From Gammaproteobacteria bacterium (GTDB lineage Bacteria; Pseudomonadota; Gammaproteobacteria; Pseudomonadales; Halieaceae): 64,000 nt of DNA. Shown in pieces: positions 25,746 to 35,125 of the stretch. Each line of letters begins with the position of its first letter. Position 1 is the first letter of the stretch. The translations under genes and the position numbers were made by a program. The DNA lies in NCBI GenBank assembly GCA_030427085.1, contig JAUHXH010000002.1, positions 744,001-808,000 on the forward strand, in the 5' to 3' direction. The notes under the pieces were generated by a model. It was given only the letters and a program-made list of their open reading frames with translations, was not told the DNA's origin and searched no databases.

Positions 25746-26519
25746 ATGTTACGAAAAGCTATGTTGCCCGCCTTGATCATGTTACTCGTCAGCGGCCAGG
25801 CCTACGCAAAACAGACCCTGCAACAAGCAGCTTCCGATCCCACGGCGGCCCTGATGAGCGTGCTGGTGCAGGACTGGTACACGGGTAATTACCACAATCT
25901 CGACGGCGAGAGTGCCAACCAGATTGTGCTGCGTTCTGCCATGCCCTTCAAAATTGGCGACCAGCAGAACATCTTTCGCGTCACCATCCCGGTGGTAACC
26001 GACAGCCCGTTTCTCGATTCCGGCCTATCCGATACCACGGTATTCAATCTATCTACATTTAATCAGTCCTGGGGCCGCTGGGGGGTAGGCGCAGTTGGCC
26101 TGCTACCCACGGGTGGCGAAAAACGGGGCCTGGAGAAATGGGGGCTTGGCCCCGCTTTTGGGTTTGTGGCCGGCAATAACAAACGCCTGTTTGGACTGTT
26201 TAACCAGAACATTTTCACCGTGGCGGGCGACGACGACCGGGATGACGTGAATGTCAGCACCCTCCAGCCCATCGTCAACATTGCATTGGGGCACGGGTGG
26301 TCCATCGGCGCATCGGAAATGTCTATTACCTACAACTGGGAGCAGAACAAGTTCACCAGCCTCCCGCTCGGTTTGTCGGTCAGCAAGTTACACCGCTTCG
26401 GAAAGTTGCCGGTGCAGTTCAGCGGGCAATATGAATACGATTTCGCCGATGACGCAATCTCCGACCCCGAATACCTGATCCGCTTCAGCGTGAAGTTTAT
26501 TCTTCCCTCAATCCTGTAA
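25746..26519 (+). CDS. Second outer-membrane barrel protein (neuromedin-U-like annotation family)
   Basis: A 257-residue protein from the ATG at 25746 (a GTG directly before it is also possible). The signal peptide ends at SGQAYA. The mature region has the pattern SVLVQDWYTGNYHNLDGESANQIVLRS region and GVGAVGLLPTGGEKRG, typical of proteobacterial outer-membrane proteins labelled neuromedin U, a misleading name with no link to the hormone. It ends in FSVKFILPSIL, a possible barrel-sorting end. Its stop and the antiporter's start share bases (TAATG), indicating translational coupling. Function: probably a pore supplying substrate to the inner-membrane system. Confidence 0.7.
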   Translation: MLRKAMLPALIMLLVSGQAYAKQTLQQAASDPTAALMSVLVQDWYTGNYHNLDGESANQIVLRSAMPFKIGDQQNIFRVTIPVVTDSPFLDSGLSDTTVFNLSTFNQSWGRWGVGAVGLLPTGGEKRGLEKWGLGPAFGFVAGNNKRLFGLFNQNIFTVAGDDDRDDVNVSTLQPIVNIALGHGWSIGASEMSITYNWEQNKFTSLPLGLSVSKLHRFGKLPVQFSGQYEYDFADDAISDPEYLIRFSVKFILPSIL

Positions 26520-28222
26520 TGGATGCACTGCACAGCCTGCTGGCGGGCCAGCCCTTACTGGCGCTGTTTTTAACGCTCGCGCTGGGCTACTTGTTGGGCA
26601 AATTACGTATCGGCAATTTTGTCCTCGGCGGTGTGGCCGGGACATTGCTGGCAGGCCTCGCAGTCGGCCAGTTCGGCATTGCCATCGACCCCGGGCTCAA
26701 AACCATTTTCTTTGCTTTGTTCCTGTATGCCGTGGGATATCAGGGCGGTCCGCAATTTTTCCATTCGCTGAATCGCGGCTCATTGAAACTGCTGGCCAGT
26801 GCCACATTGATGTGCTGGGCGGGCTTGCTCTGTGTATTGCTGGCGGCCTGGCTGTTCGATCTGGATGCGGGTACAGCGGCAGGCCTGGCCGCGGGTGCCC
26901 TGACGCAGTCGGCAATCATCGGCACCGCGGGAGATGCCATCGCCCATCTCGGTTTACCGGAAGATGTAAGCAGCAGCCTGCAGGCTAATATCGCCGCCGG
27001 CTATGCCGTTTGCTATTTGTTCGGTTCGATCGGGCCGATCATTATGTTGACGGCGGTGTTCCCCGCAATGATGCGCTGGAATATTCGGGACGAGGCTCAG
27101 AAACTGGCGGCCCAACTCGGCGGTGGCAAGCCTGCGCTTGAACCCGGGCAGTTTTACGCCATCAACCCAATCCAGACCCGCACCTACCGCCTGTCGTCCG
27201 ATTCGTCGCTTGCCGGGAAATCAGTGGTCACTGTTTTTGAAACCTGTGAAGGTTGCACTGTGGAGCGAGTGAGCCGGGATGGCCAGTCCCTGTCAGTGAC
27301 TGACGAATTGACGCTGGCAGCGCAAGATCTGGTGACGGTGACGGCCCGATTGGAGGTTCTGTCCCGCAGCGCGGTGAAGTTCGGCGAGGAGCAAGCACCC
27401 TTGCAGGAAGACCTGCTGGTGGAGGAAAGTCGCGAGGTGGTATTGGGCAATAGCGCGCTGTCCGGGCTCACGTTGCAAGGGTTGCGCGAGCGCTACGGTC
27501 CCGCGGCACGCAAAGGGCTGTTCATCACCGGGCTGACACGGATGGGCCACCAACTGCCGGTGATGGATAAGGTGGTGCTGAAGAAAGGGGATGAATTGCG
27601 ACTGGTTGGCGCCCCCCCTGACCTGGACCGGGCAACACAGGCGCTGGGCTATCGCGTGCCTTCGCCCCGCTTTACCGATTTTGTATTCTTTGGCTTCGGT
27701 ATGGCGCTGGGCGTGCTGCTGGGTAGCTTTAGTCTGCCCGTCGGCGGCGTGGCGCTGACTCTCGGGACCGGCGGTGGTTGCCTGCTGTCTGGCCTGTTTT
27801 TTGGTTGGTTGCGCTCCACGCATCCCCGCTTTGCAGGCCTGCCTCAGGGTGCCAGCAGTTTTCTTAGCGACTTTGGACTGGCGGTTTTTGTTGCCATCGT
27901 CGGGGTGAGTGCAGGGCCTCAGGTGGTCGCCGCGGTCCGGGAGTCAGGGCTGACCTTGCTGGGCCTTGGCGCCCTGGTCACGTTGGTGCCGCAAATCGTG
28001 GTGTTCCTGATTTCCTATTACCTGCTCAATATTCGCAACCCTATCGAGTTGCTGGGTTGTATCGCCGGCGGCCGCAGCGCCAACCCGGGTTTTGCTGCCC
28101 TGATGAGCCGGGCAGGTAACGCCACGCCCGTGGTGCCGTTCACCGTGACCTACACGCTGGCCAACATCTGGCTGACGCTGTGGGGCCCGGTGATTGTCGG
28201 TCTGGTCGGAGTGCCGGGCTGA
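26519..28222 (+). CDS. aspT: Aspartate:alanine exchanger (AAE) family antiporter
   Basis: A 567-residue inner-membrane protein. It opens with a hydrophobic domain (LLALFLTLALGYLLGKLRIGNFVLGG, then FFALFLYAVGYQGGPQF) and has two cytoplasmic TrkA-C-like regions (residues ~220-380: SSDSSLAGKSV and EVVLGNSALSGLTL). A second membrane domain follows with FGLAVFVAIVGVSAGPQVV and the C-terminal signature GCIAGGRSANPGFAAL. This layout is the AAE family, whose founder AspT swaps aspartate for alanine. With AspD at 21391-23034 it forms the known aspartate decarboxylation proton-motive cycle. Exact substrates are not proven by sequence. The start overlaps the preceding stop. Confidence 0.88.
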   Translation: MDALHSLLAGQPLLALFLTLALGYLLGKLRIGNFVLGGVAGTLLAGLAVGQFGIAIDPGLKTIFFALFLYAVGYQGGPQFFHSLNRGSLKLLASATLMCWAGLLCVLLAAWLFDLDAGTAAGLAAGALTQSAIIGTAGDAIAHLGLPEDVSSSLQANIAAGYAVCYLFGSIGPIIMLTAVFPAMMRWNIRDEAQKLAAQLGGGKPALEPGQFYAINPIQTRTYRLSSDSSLAGKSVVTVFETCEGCTVERVSRDGQSLSVTDELTLAAQDLVTVTARLEVLSRSAVKFGEEQAPLQEDLLVEESREVVLGNSALSGLTLQGLRERYGPAARKGLFITGLTRMGHQLPVMDKVVLKKGDELRLVGAPPDLDRATQALGYRVPSPRFTDFVFFGFGMALGVLLGSFSLPVGGVALTLGTGGGCLLSGLFFGWLRSTHPRFAGLPQGASSFLSDFGLAVFVAIVGVSAGPQVVAAVRESGLTLLGLGALVTLVPQIVVFLISYYLLNIRNPIELLGCIAGGRSANPGFAALMSRAGNATPVVPFTVTYTLANIWLTLWGPVIVGLVGVPG

Positions 28223-28275
28223 AAGGCGCATAGCGCTGCAACGCGTGACAAGCGGTGACGGGTAATTTCACCGGT

Positions 28276-28304
28276 TTCACCCCGCGGGATGCGGCGAGTA
28301 TCAT
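28276..28304 (+). promoter_or_regulatory. Promoter candidate of the membrane-bound AraC gene
   Basis: TTCACC (28276-28281), 17 bases, TATCAT (28299-28304); matches of 4/6 and 5/6. The predicted start is about 30 bases before the ATG at 28341. A short inverted repeat (CGGTGA and TCACCG, 28253-28273) lies just upstream. Confidence 0.4.
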
Positions 28305-28340
28305 AGCGCCTGATCGCGATGGCTCGATACTGACAATCTG

Positions 28341-29498
28341 ATGCAATTGACCCTTCATCTCACCAGCCTGGTGATTCTGTTCGGCGTGACTTCCACGCTG
28401 GTATTCGCCGCGTTGTTGTGGATCGTTCCCTGGGGCAATCGCCGGGCCAACCAGTGCCTGGGCCTGTTGATGCTGGTCAGCAGCCTGCTGTCCATCGCCT
28501 ACGTACCCCGCATCGAGGTGGATGCGCTCCCTGCGGAATTCCAGTGGGCGTTTTCGCTGCAGCTCACCTTCGGGCCCCTGCTGTATTTCTACACCTGCTT
28601 TCTCACGCGGGCAGACTTTCACTGGCGCTGGGCGCACGCCTGGCACCTGGTGCCCGCATTGATTTCCGCCGGGGTGTGGTACCTGCAGTTGCCCTTGTCT
28701 CCCGAGGGTTGGCTCAATCAGCCCTGCCCGGCCGGTGGCGAGTGCGATCTGGTGCAACGCAGCCGCTTTGTCCACCGTGCTGCGACGATCGTGTCCCTGC
28801 TCGCGTACACCATCACTGCACTGCGCCTGTTGCGACCCCACCTGCAGCGGGTGAAGGAACACTACTCCAGCCTTGAGGAGGTCGATCTGCGCTGGTTGTC
28901 AGTAATGTTGAGTGTCTTGCTGGGGACGGTACTTCTGGGCACGGCGGTGGAAATTTACGGTTGGTTCACGCCACCGAAATCGCTGACGCCCGGTTTGCTA
29001 CAGGCCATGTGGCCGCTGATTCTGAGCCTGCTGCTGGGTTGGTTTGGGCTGCAACAACGGCGCTTGCAGGTGGTGGAAAAGGGCTCGGCGGTTGAAGAGC
29101 CTGCCGATTCCGCGGATCGCAAGTACCAGACCAGCAGTTTGACCGAATCCGGGTCGCAGGGGATCTGGGAACAGTTACAGGCGGTGATGGCCGCCGACAA
29201 GCCGTATCTGGAGTCAGATCTCAAGATCGCCGATCTCGCAACGCTGTTGGATGTGCGTGTGCATCACCTGTCCGAAACCATCAATCGCTTCGCCCAGAGT
29301 TCCTTTTACGAATACATCAACCAGCACCGGGCGGAAGAGGCGGCGCGCCTGTTACTGGACAACTCGATGCGGCATTTTTCCGTGACCGACATCGGCCAGC
29401 AGGCTGGCTTTAACTCCAATTCCACCTTTTTCAGCCACTTCAAGAAGCGTTTGCAACAAACGCCCCGGCAATACCGGAAATCCGCCGATATTAGTTAA
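28341..29498 (+). CDS. AraC-family regulator with N-terminal membrane domain
   Basis: A 385-residue protein. Residues ~1-240 contain six to seven hydrophobic helices (LVILFGVTSTLVFAALLWIVPWG at the start), and the C-terminal ~110 residues are an AraC DNA-binding domain. There, LKIADLATLLDVRVHHLSETINR is the first HTH and FSVTDIGQQAGFNSNSTFFSHFKKRLQQTPRQYR the second. Membrane-tethered AraC proteins sense signals at the inner membrane. Its place between the antiporter and the TonB-dependent receptor suggests it controls one or both; no operator could be defined. Confidence 0.88.
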   Translation: MQLTLHLTSLVILFGVTSTLVFAALLWIVPWGNRRANQCLGLLMLVSSLLSIAYVPRIEVDALPAEFQWAFSLQLTFGPLLYFYTCFLTRADFHWRWAHAWHLVPALISAGVWYLQLPLSPEGWLNQPCPAGGECDLVQRSRFVHRAATIVSLLAYTITALRLLRPHLQRVKEHYSSLEEVDLRWLSVMLSVLLGTVLLGTAVEIYGWFTPPKSLTPGLLQAMWPLILSLLLGWFGLQQRRLQVVEKGSAVEEPADSADRKYQTSSLTESGSQGIWEQLQAVMAADKPYLESDLKIADLATLLDVRVHHLSETINRFAQSSFYEYINQHRAEEAARLLLDNSMRHFSVTDIGQQAGFNSNSTFFSHFKKRLQQTPRQYRKSADIS

Positions 29499-29551
29499 GT
29501 TCCTGTATTAACAGGGGAAAAAGTTTCGAATTCGGCGAGCCGTAATCTCCG

Positions 29552-29579
29552 TTGAAAGAATTTTATCCAAGTTTATAAC
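29552..29579 (+). promoter_or_regulatory. Promoter of the TonB-dependent receptor gene
   Basis: TTGAAA (29552-29557), 16 bases, TATAAC (29574-29579), each 5/6 to consensus. This leaves a leader of about 75 bases before the ATG at 29662. Confidence 0.55.
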
Positions 29580-29661
29580 CGCGGAAGCCCCGCTCTTCTC
29601 TCCCGGGCATGATCAGGCTGCCTGACCGACCCAAAAATCTAAAACGGAGAGCAGAGTCGAG

Positions 29662-31884
29662 ATGAAGACCCCCCAATTTTTGCCCAGCGCGATAGCTGTG
29701 GCGATCGCCATCCAAATTGCACCCTGGGCACCTGCTGCACACGCCCAACTGGAAGAAGTGATTGTAACGGCCCAAAAGCGCAGCGAGCGCCTGAGCGACG
29801 TGCCTATCGCAATTACCAACTTCGGTGCGGAGAGCATCGCCCAAACCGGCGTGCGTGAAGTGAAGGAAGTGGCCCAGTACGTGCCCAACCTGACCATCAG
29901 TTCAGGCAGCGATTTCAACACTGCGGTGACCATGCGCGGTGTAGGTTCCAATAGCCGTAATATCGGTTTCGACACCCGTGTAGGAGTGTATCTGGATGGT
30001 GTTTATCTGGGGCAGTCCCCGGCCATTAACCAGGACTTGTTGGATCTGGAGCGGATCGAGGTATTGCGTGGCCCCCAGGGTACGCTGTTCGGCAAGAACA
30101 CCGTGGCGGGCGCGATGAACCTGATCTCCCAGAAGCCCACTGACACCCTCGAGGGTAGCATTGGTATGGAGTACGGCAGTCTCGACTCCCGGCAGGTGTC
30201 GGGCACGGTCAACGTGCCGCTCGGTGACAGTGTGGCGGTGAAGGTATCGGCCAACCAGCAGCAGCGTGAAGGCGATATGCTCAACCTCACCACCGGTCAC
30301 CTGCTCAATGAACAGGATGCGTCCGCCTATCGAGCGCAATTGCAATACGATGCCGGCGGCGCCTTTACGGCCATCGCCACCGTGGACGGGATGAGCAGTG
30401 ATCGACTGTCTACCTCCGGTGAGCCAGTGACCAACACCTTCGGCAGTGCCCCGGAGCGCGCCGCGCCTGAACCACGGGAGGTGGCACTGGATCTGGATCC
30501 CAGCGAGCAGCGCGATATCGAGGGTGCCTCGCTCACCCTGGAGTGGGACCTGGAAAGCGGCTTCTCACTGAAATCGATTACCGCCAGTCGCAGTACGGAA
30601 CTGGAATACCGTAACGATGTTGATTACTCCCCGCTGAACCTGGTGAAGTTGGACTATCAGGACGCCTACGACCAGTTTACCCAGGAGTTTCAGCTGGTTT
30701 CCCCTGACGATGGTGGCTTCCGCTATGTGGCGGGCCTGTACTTCTACGATCAGGACGCTGACAGCACCCGCGTGGTGACCAGCTCGGCCCTGTTTGAGGC
30801 GGCTCTGGAGCAGCAATTTGGTGCGCCTGGACTGGTTGATCCGAGCAAGCCCGTGTTCACTGATGGCTCTGTCGAAACCCGCAGTTATGCAGCCTACTTC
30901 AACGGCGCCTATCCCTTCGCAGAGAACTGGGAACTGGGCTTTGGCTTGCGGTACTCCGAGGAGGAGAAAGACGTGGACTGGCGCATCGACGGTAGCGGCG
31001 CCCCGCTGTTTCGCATCGCAAGCGGTGCGGTACAGGACTCGCGCACGGATTCCCATCTGTCACCTACAGTCAGTCTGACTTATTCGCTGACCGACGATAT
31101 CAACGCCTATGCTCGCTACAGCAGCGGTTTTAAAAGCGGTGGTTACAACCTCGATTTCGTCACCGCAGGTGACCTGGCCGCCGGAATCGATTTCGACAAG
31201 GAGACGGTGGACGCCTATGAGATCGGCCTGAAAGGTACGGCCATGGAGCGGCGCCTGAGTTTTGGTGTGGCCCTGTTCCACTCTGCCTACGAAGACTATC
31301 AGGTAAACCAATTTGTGGATCTGGGTAATGGCAGCACCTCCATCTCGATCCGTAATGCGGCGGAAGTGGACACGACCGGGCTGGAAGTGGAGCTGACTTA
31401 CATGATGTCGGAGCGCTTCACCGTGGATGCCTCACTGGGCCTGCTGGATGCCGAGTTTGGTAGCTACCCTAATGCGGACTCAAACGGCAACGACCTCACG
31501 GGCAATCGCTTGCCCAGTGCGCCGGAAGTGTCCTTTAATCTGGGCGGTCAATACTACCTGCCCGTGGACGCATTGGACGCCGATGTGTTGTTCCGCCTGG
31601 ACTACGTTTACCGTGATGATTTTTATAACACCGCGGAAAATGAGCAATCGCGCACACTGGCCACTGGCGATGTCGTTCAGTATGGCTGGGTGGATGATTA
31701 CCAACTCATCAATGCCCGAATCGGTTTGCTCAGCCGTGCGGACACCTGGAGTATTTCACTCTACGGCCAAAACCTCGCCGATGAAGAGTACCTGACCGAA
31801 ACCCGCAGGGACTTCCTCGGCACGCTGCGCCATTTCCACGGCCTTGAGCGCACTGTTGGCGTGGAGCTGGAGTACCGCTTCTAA
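29662..31884 (+). CDS. TonB-dependent receptor
   Basis: A 740-residue outer-membrane receptor. The signal peptide ends PAAHAQ, followed at once by LEEVIVTAQKRSERLSDVPIAI, the usual TonB-box-proximal start. The plug domain (residues ~45-155) has VPNLTISSG, GPQGTLFGKNTVAGAMNL and a DLERIEVLRG segment. The barrel carries AYARYSSGFKSGGYN and ends with LERTVGVELEYRF, a terminal aromatic residue for barrel assembly. The substrate is unknown; receptors of this iron-complex-like type with VTAQKR starts often import organic substrates in such bacteria. The following M20 peptidase and amidohydrolase genes suggest a peptide-like or amide substrate (inference). Confidence 0.92.
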   Translation: MKTPQFLPSAIAVAIAIQIAPWAPAAHAQLEEVIVTAQKRSERLSDVPIAITNFGAESIAQTGVREVKEVAQYVPNLTISSGSDFNTAVTMRGVGSNSRNIGFDTRVGVYLDGVYLGQSPAINQDLLDLERIEVLRGPQGTLFGKNTVAGAMNLISQKPTDTLEGSIGMEYGSLDSRQVSGTVNVPLGDSVAVKVSANQQQREGDMLNLTTGHLLNEQDASAYRAQLQYDAGGAFTAIATVDGMSSDRLSTSGEPVTNTFGSAPERAAPEPREVALDLDPSEQRDIEGASLTLEWDLESGFSLKSITASRSTELEYRNDVDYSPLNLVKLDYQDAYDQFTQEFQLVSPDDGGFRYVAGLYFYDQDADSTRVVTSSALFEAALEQQFGAPGLVDPSKPVFTDGSVETRSYAAYFNGAYPFAENWELGFGLRYSEEEKDVDWRIDGSGAPLFRIASGAVQDSRTDSHLSPTVSLTYSLTDDINAYARYSSGFKSGGYNLDFVTAGDLAAGIDFDKETVDAYEIGLKGTAMERRLSFGVALFHSAYEDYQVNQFVDLGNGSTSISIRNAAEVDTTGLEVELTYMMSERFTVDASLGLLDAEFGSYPNADSNGNDLTGNRLPSAPEVSFNLGGQYYLPVDALDADVLFRLDYVYRDDFYNTAENEQSRTLATGDVVQYGWVDDYQLINARIGLLSRADTWSISLYGQNLADEEYLTETRRDFLGTLRHFHGLERTVGVELEYRF

Positions 31885-31896
31885 GCAGTCCTTTGA

Positions 31897-31923
31897 CGCG
31901 CCGACAGCCCTGCTGTCGGCGCG
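31897..31923 (+). terminator. Intrinsic terminator after the TonB-dependent receptor
   Basis: A perfect 12-base-pair stem, CGCGCCGACAGC (31897-31908) with GCTGTCGGCGCG (31912-31923), and a CCT loop, followed by CTGTTTG. It probably limits expression of the downstream peptidase relative to the receptor. Confidence 0.6.
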
Positions 31924-31953
31924 CTGTTTGACAAGATCACGGAAACTTCCTTC

Positions 31954-33462
31954 ATGCGAGATACCTTGCTGTTCAAATTTATCTGCGGCATGGCGTTCGG
32001 CTTACTGCTGGTGCTCGTTCTGGTTATTGCTCGCACCTTGGATCTTGGTGCGGCAGCAATCACCGATTCGCCCGTGGCGATGCCGGCTATCGACGGCCAA
32101 CCCATTGCCGCACGGCTATCCCAGGCGATCCGCTTCCAAACCATTTCCTCGCAACTGGAACAGCCGCAGACCCAGGCGCAGTTTCGCGAGTTTATTGAGT
32201 GGCTGGCCGACACTTATCCGGAGGTGCATCGCGCACTCCCACCGCAGAAGCTCGGCCGGGAAGCCGGGCAGGCGTTTACCCTGTTGTATACCTGGCCGGG
32301 CCGGCAAGCCGATTTACCCCCGGTGATGCTGTCTGCGCACTATGACGTGGTGCCAGTGCAACCCGGCACTGAGGATGACTGGCAACACCCCGCCTATGGT
32401 GGCGAAATCGCTGATGGCTACATCTGGGGGCGCGGTGCTCTGGATGATAAAAGTGCCGCGATTGCCTTGATGGAGGCAGCAACCAGCCTGCTCGCTGAGG
32501 GTTTCCAGCCCGAGCGCACGGTGTATATCAGCCTCACCAGCGACGAGGAAATCGGAAGTTACGGCGGCGCCGGGGCGGTGGTGGATTTGCTGCAAAGCCA
32601 GGGCATCCAACTCGCCTGGACCCTCGACGAAGGTTCGTTCCTGCTGGATGGGTTTTTACCTGGCTTGTCCCACCCGCTGGCCAGCATCAACGTGGCGGAA
32701 AAGGGCTATCTGACTGTTGAATTGCGAGCTCAAGGCCAGGGTGGTCACTCTTCGATGCCGCCGGCGCAGACGGCCGTGGACGTGCTGGCAAAAGCCCTGG
32801 CGCGGCTCGATGATGCGCCGCTTCCAGGAGGATTGAGTGGCATCAGTCGGGGGTTGTTCGATGCGGCGGCGCCTTATCTGCCGTTCAAGCAGCGCGTGGC
32901 CTTTGCCAATCAATGGTTGTTCGTTGGCCTGATAGAGGACGAACTGAAACGTAACCCGGTGACGGCTGCGATGCTGCATACCACCACAGCGCCGACCATG
33001 CTGTCCGCCAGCGTCAAGGAAAACATTCTGCCTACCACAGCAGTGGCAACCGTTAATTTCCGTATTCATCCCCGGGATACAATTGCGTCCATCCTGTCGC
33101 ACCTGAACAAGGTGATCGATGATGAACGCGTTACCGTGGTGGTAGGTCGCAAGGATCCGGCCTCGCGTGTTTCCAGTGACCAAAGTGAAGGATTCCGCCT
33201 GCTTGTCGGGACGGTTCGAGACCTTTACGGTCCGGTCGTGGTCGCTCCCGGTCTCACGATTGGCGGTACCGACAGTCGGCGGTACCAGGCCATCGCAAAC
33301 GATAACTACCGCTTTAATCCGATGCGGGTTACGCGGGCAGATGCGCAAGGGTTTCACGGCACCGACGAGCGCATCAGCATCGACAACATGGTGATGGCGA
33401 CCGCCTTTTATGAGCGTGTCATCAAGGGGATCGGGATTGAGCGTACCACGCCGCCTCGCTGA
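31954..33462 (+). CDS. M20 family metallopeptidase (PM20D1/carboxypeptidase S-like)
   Basis: A 502-residue protein with an N-terminal hydrophobic anchor or uncleaved signal (FKFICGMAFGLLLVLVLVIARTL). The M20 metal site is clear: MLSAHYDVVPV (His and the catalytic Asp), YIWGRGALDDKS (bridging Asp) and LTSDEEIGSYGG (catalytic Glu pair). A dimerisation domain starts near KGYLTVELRAQGQGGHSS. Length and motifs fit the PM20D1/carboxypeptidase S branch, whose members cleave or form N-acyl amino acids or dipeptides. Probably periplasmic-facing. The 3' end overlaps the next gene by about 50 bases. Confidence 0.88.
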   Translation: MRDTLLFKFICGMAFGLLLVLVLVIARTLDLGAAAITDSPVAMPAIDGQPIAARLSQAIRFQTISSQLEQPQTQAQFREFIEWLADTYPEVHRALPPQKLGREAGQAFTLLYTWPGRQADLPPVMLSAHYDVVPVQPGTEDDWQHPAYGGEIADGYIWGRGALDDKSAAIALMEAATSLLAEGFQPERTVYISLTSDEEIGSYGGAGAVVDLLQSQGIQLAWTLDEGSFLLDGFLPGLSHPLASINVAEKGYLTVELRAQGQGGHSSMPPAQTAVDVLAKALARLDDAPLPGGLSGISRGLFDAAAPYLPFKQRVAFANQWLFVGLIEDELKRNPVTAAMLHTTTAPTMLSASVKENILPTTAVATVNFRIHPRDTIASILSHLNKVIDDERVTVVVGRKDPASRVSSDQSEGFRLLVGTVRDLYGPVVVAPGLTIGGTDSRRYQAIANDNYRFNPMRVTRADAQGFHGTDERISIDNMVMATAFYERVIKGIGIERTTPPR

Positions 33463-35125
33463 CGCCGTTATTGGTTTCACCCTGCTGACCACGCTTTCAC
33501 CGGCGCAGGCAGTGGACACGTTGGTGGTGAACGCGCGGATCTACACCATGGACGCTGCACTGCCGCAGGCTGAGGCGATGGCGGTAGATAACGGCCGCAT
33601 TCTTGCCGTTGGCGACAGCCTCACTCTTCGCACGCTGTCGACGCCGCAAACGACAGTGATTGATGCGCAGGGTCGCGTGATTCTTCCCGGCTTCAATGAC
33701 AGCCACATGCACCCCCAACCCGCCTTTGAGGAACTGGGTCCCTACGGCATGCTCGATCTCACGCCGGAAGGCGGTGTTGAATCGCACGAAGCGTTACGCC
33801 GGAAAATCCGCAGGAAGGCAGCGCTGGTAGAGCCGGGCAAGCTGATCTGGGGTATGGGCTACAACGACAATCTGGTAGGTGGCCATCCCAGTGCCAGTGA
33901 CCTGGACCAGCTAACCATCCAGCACCCACTGGTACTGATTCACTCCAGCGGCCACCGTCTGGCGGTGAACAGTGCCGCGCTGGCTGCCGCGGGTATCGAT
34001 GCGCAAACACGCGCCCCCATAGGGGGTAAGATCGTTCGCGATGCGCAAGGCAAGGCCACGGGCATCATCCTCGAAACCGCAAAGGATCTATTCAAGCCGT
34101 TGCTGACAGCGCGACCGGTGCCAGATGAAGCTGCACTGTTGGAGGCTTACCGGCGCGAACTGCAAGCCTTTGTTGACCAGGGTATTACCTCCATTACTGA
34201 TGCGGCGGCCGAACCTGAACGTCTGGCGATCTATCGACGCCTGCTGTTGGAGGGCTTCCCGCTGCGAATCCATACGCTGGTGCTGGCGGAGCATTTGGAC
34301 TGGCTGGAACAAAACATTGGTCGTAACGAATGGCAGGTGCCCGGCCTGACGCTGGCGGGAGTGAAAATATTCCATGGCAACTCACTGTCCGGAAAAACCG
34401 CCTGGCTTTACCAATCCTACGCCCACGACCCCACCTATTTCGGAATACCGCCCAAGCGGAATCAGGCCGAGTTGGATGCGTTGATTGCACGGGTACACGA
34501 TGCTGGTTTACAGGCCGCGGTACACTCCAACGGCGATCGCGAGATCGACATGACCCTGAATGCTATCGAAAAGGCGCAGGCGGCCAACCCGCGGCCCGAT
34601 CCGCGCCATCGAATTGAACACGCCTCGGTCGTCAACCGACAAATACTGGCGCGTGTGCATCAACTGGGTGTGGTGCTTGCGCCCCACTCCTACGTCTACA
34701 ACCATGGTGAAAAAATGGTGGACTATGGTACTGGGCGCTGGGACTGGATGCATCCCAATCGGACTGCACTGGACATGGGTATTGCGGTAGGGGGGAATTC
34801 CGATTACCCGATCAGCCCGGCCAAACCCCTGCAGCGCGTGCAGAGTATGGTAACGCGCAGGGCGCGCTCTGATGGGCAGGTGTACGGCGCGGCGCAACGT
34901 GTCAGTCCGGAGCAGGCCGTGTACATCTGGACACACGGCAGCGCCGAAATTCAGCACAGTGAAACTGATCTGGGAAGCTTGCAGGCGGGGAAGTTGGCCG
35001 ACTGGATTATGTTGTCCGGTGACCCCTTTCTGGTGGGTCACCGCCAGCCGGCCGAGCTTCAGTCGATTGAGGTTCTGATGACAGTGATTGGCGGTGAAGT
35101 AGTCTACCGGCGAGAACGCCCCTGA
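33410..35125 (+). CDS. YtcJ-like amidohydrolase (amidohydrolase family 3), exported
   Basis: The frame opens at the ATG at 33410 (571 codons) inside the peptidase gene; GTG 33416 or TTG 33437 are alternative starts. The signal peptide is RLADAVIGFTLLTTLSPAQA. The barrel shows GFNDSHMHP (metal His pair), HSSGHRLAVNSAAL, AAVHSNGDREIDMTLNAIE, HRIEHASV and the late GGNSDYPISP with the catalytic Asp. The C-terminus LGSLQAGKLADWIML is typical. YtcJ-like proteins hydrolyse unknown amides; some act on N-substituted formamides. Translational coupling to the M20 gene suggests both act on the same nutrient. The 3' end overlaps the convergent CTERM-like gene by 22 bases. Confidence 0.85.
   Translation: MSVSSRGSGLSVPRRLADAVIGFTLLTTLSPAQAVDTLVVNARIYTMDAALPQAEAMAVDNGRILAVGDSLTLRTLSTPQTTVIDAQGRVILPGFNDSHMHPQPAFEELGPYGMLDLTPEGGVESHEALRRKIRRKAALVEPGKLIWGMGYNDNLVGGHPSASDLDQLTIQHPLVLIHSSGHRLAVNSAALAAAGIDAQTRAPIGGKIVRDAQGKATGIILETAKDLFKPLLTARPVPDEAALLEAYRRELQAFVDQGITSITDAAAEPERLAIYRRLLLEGFPLRIHTLVLAEHLDWLEQNIGRNEWQVPGLTLAGVKIFHGNSLSGKTAWLYQSYAHDPTYFGIPPKRNQAELDALIARVHDAGLQAAVHSNGDREIDMTLNAIEKAQAANPRPDPRHRIEHASVVNRQILARVHQLGVVLAPHSYVYNHGEKMVDYGTGRWDWMHPNRTALDMGIAVGGNSDYPISPAKPLQRVQSMVTRRARSDGQVYGAAQRVSPEQAVYIWTHGSAEIQHSETDLGSLQAGKLADWIMLSGDPFLVGHRQPAELQSIEVLMTVIGGEVVYRRERP

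Noticed and set aside
28253-28273. Inverted repeat CGGTGA/TCACCG after the antiporter gene
   Set aside because: The stem is only six pairs with a nine-base loop and no T-run. It overlaps the next gene's promoter area and could equally be a chance repeat.
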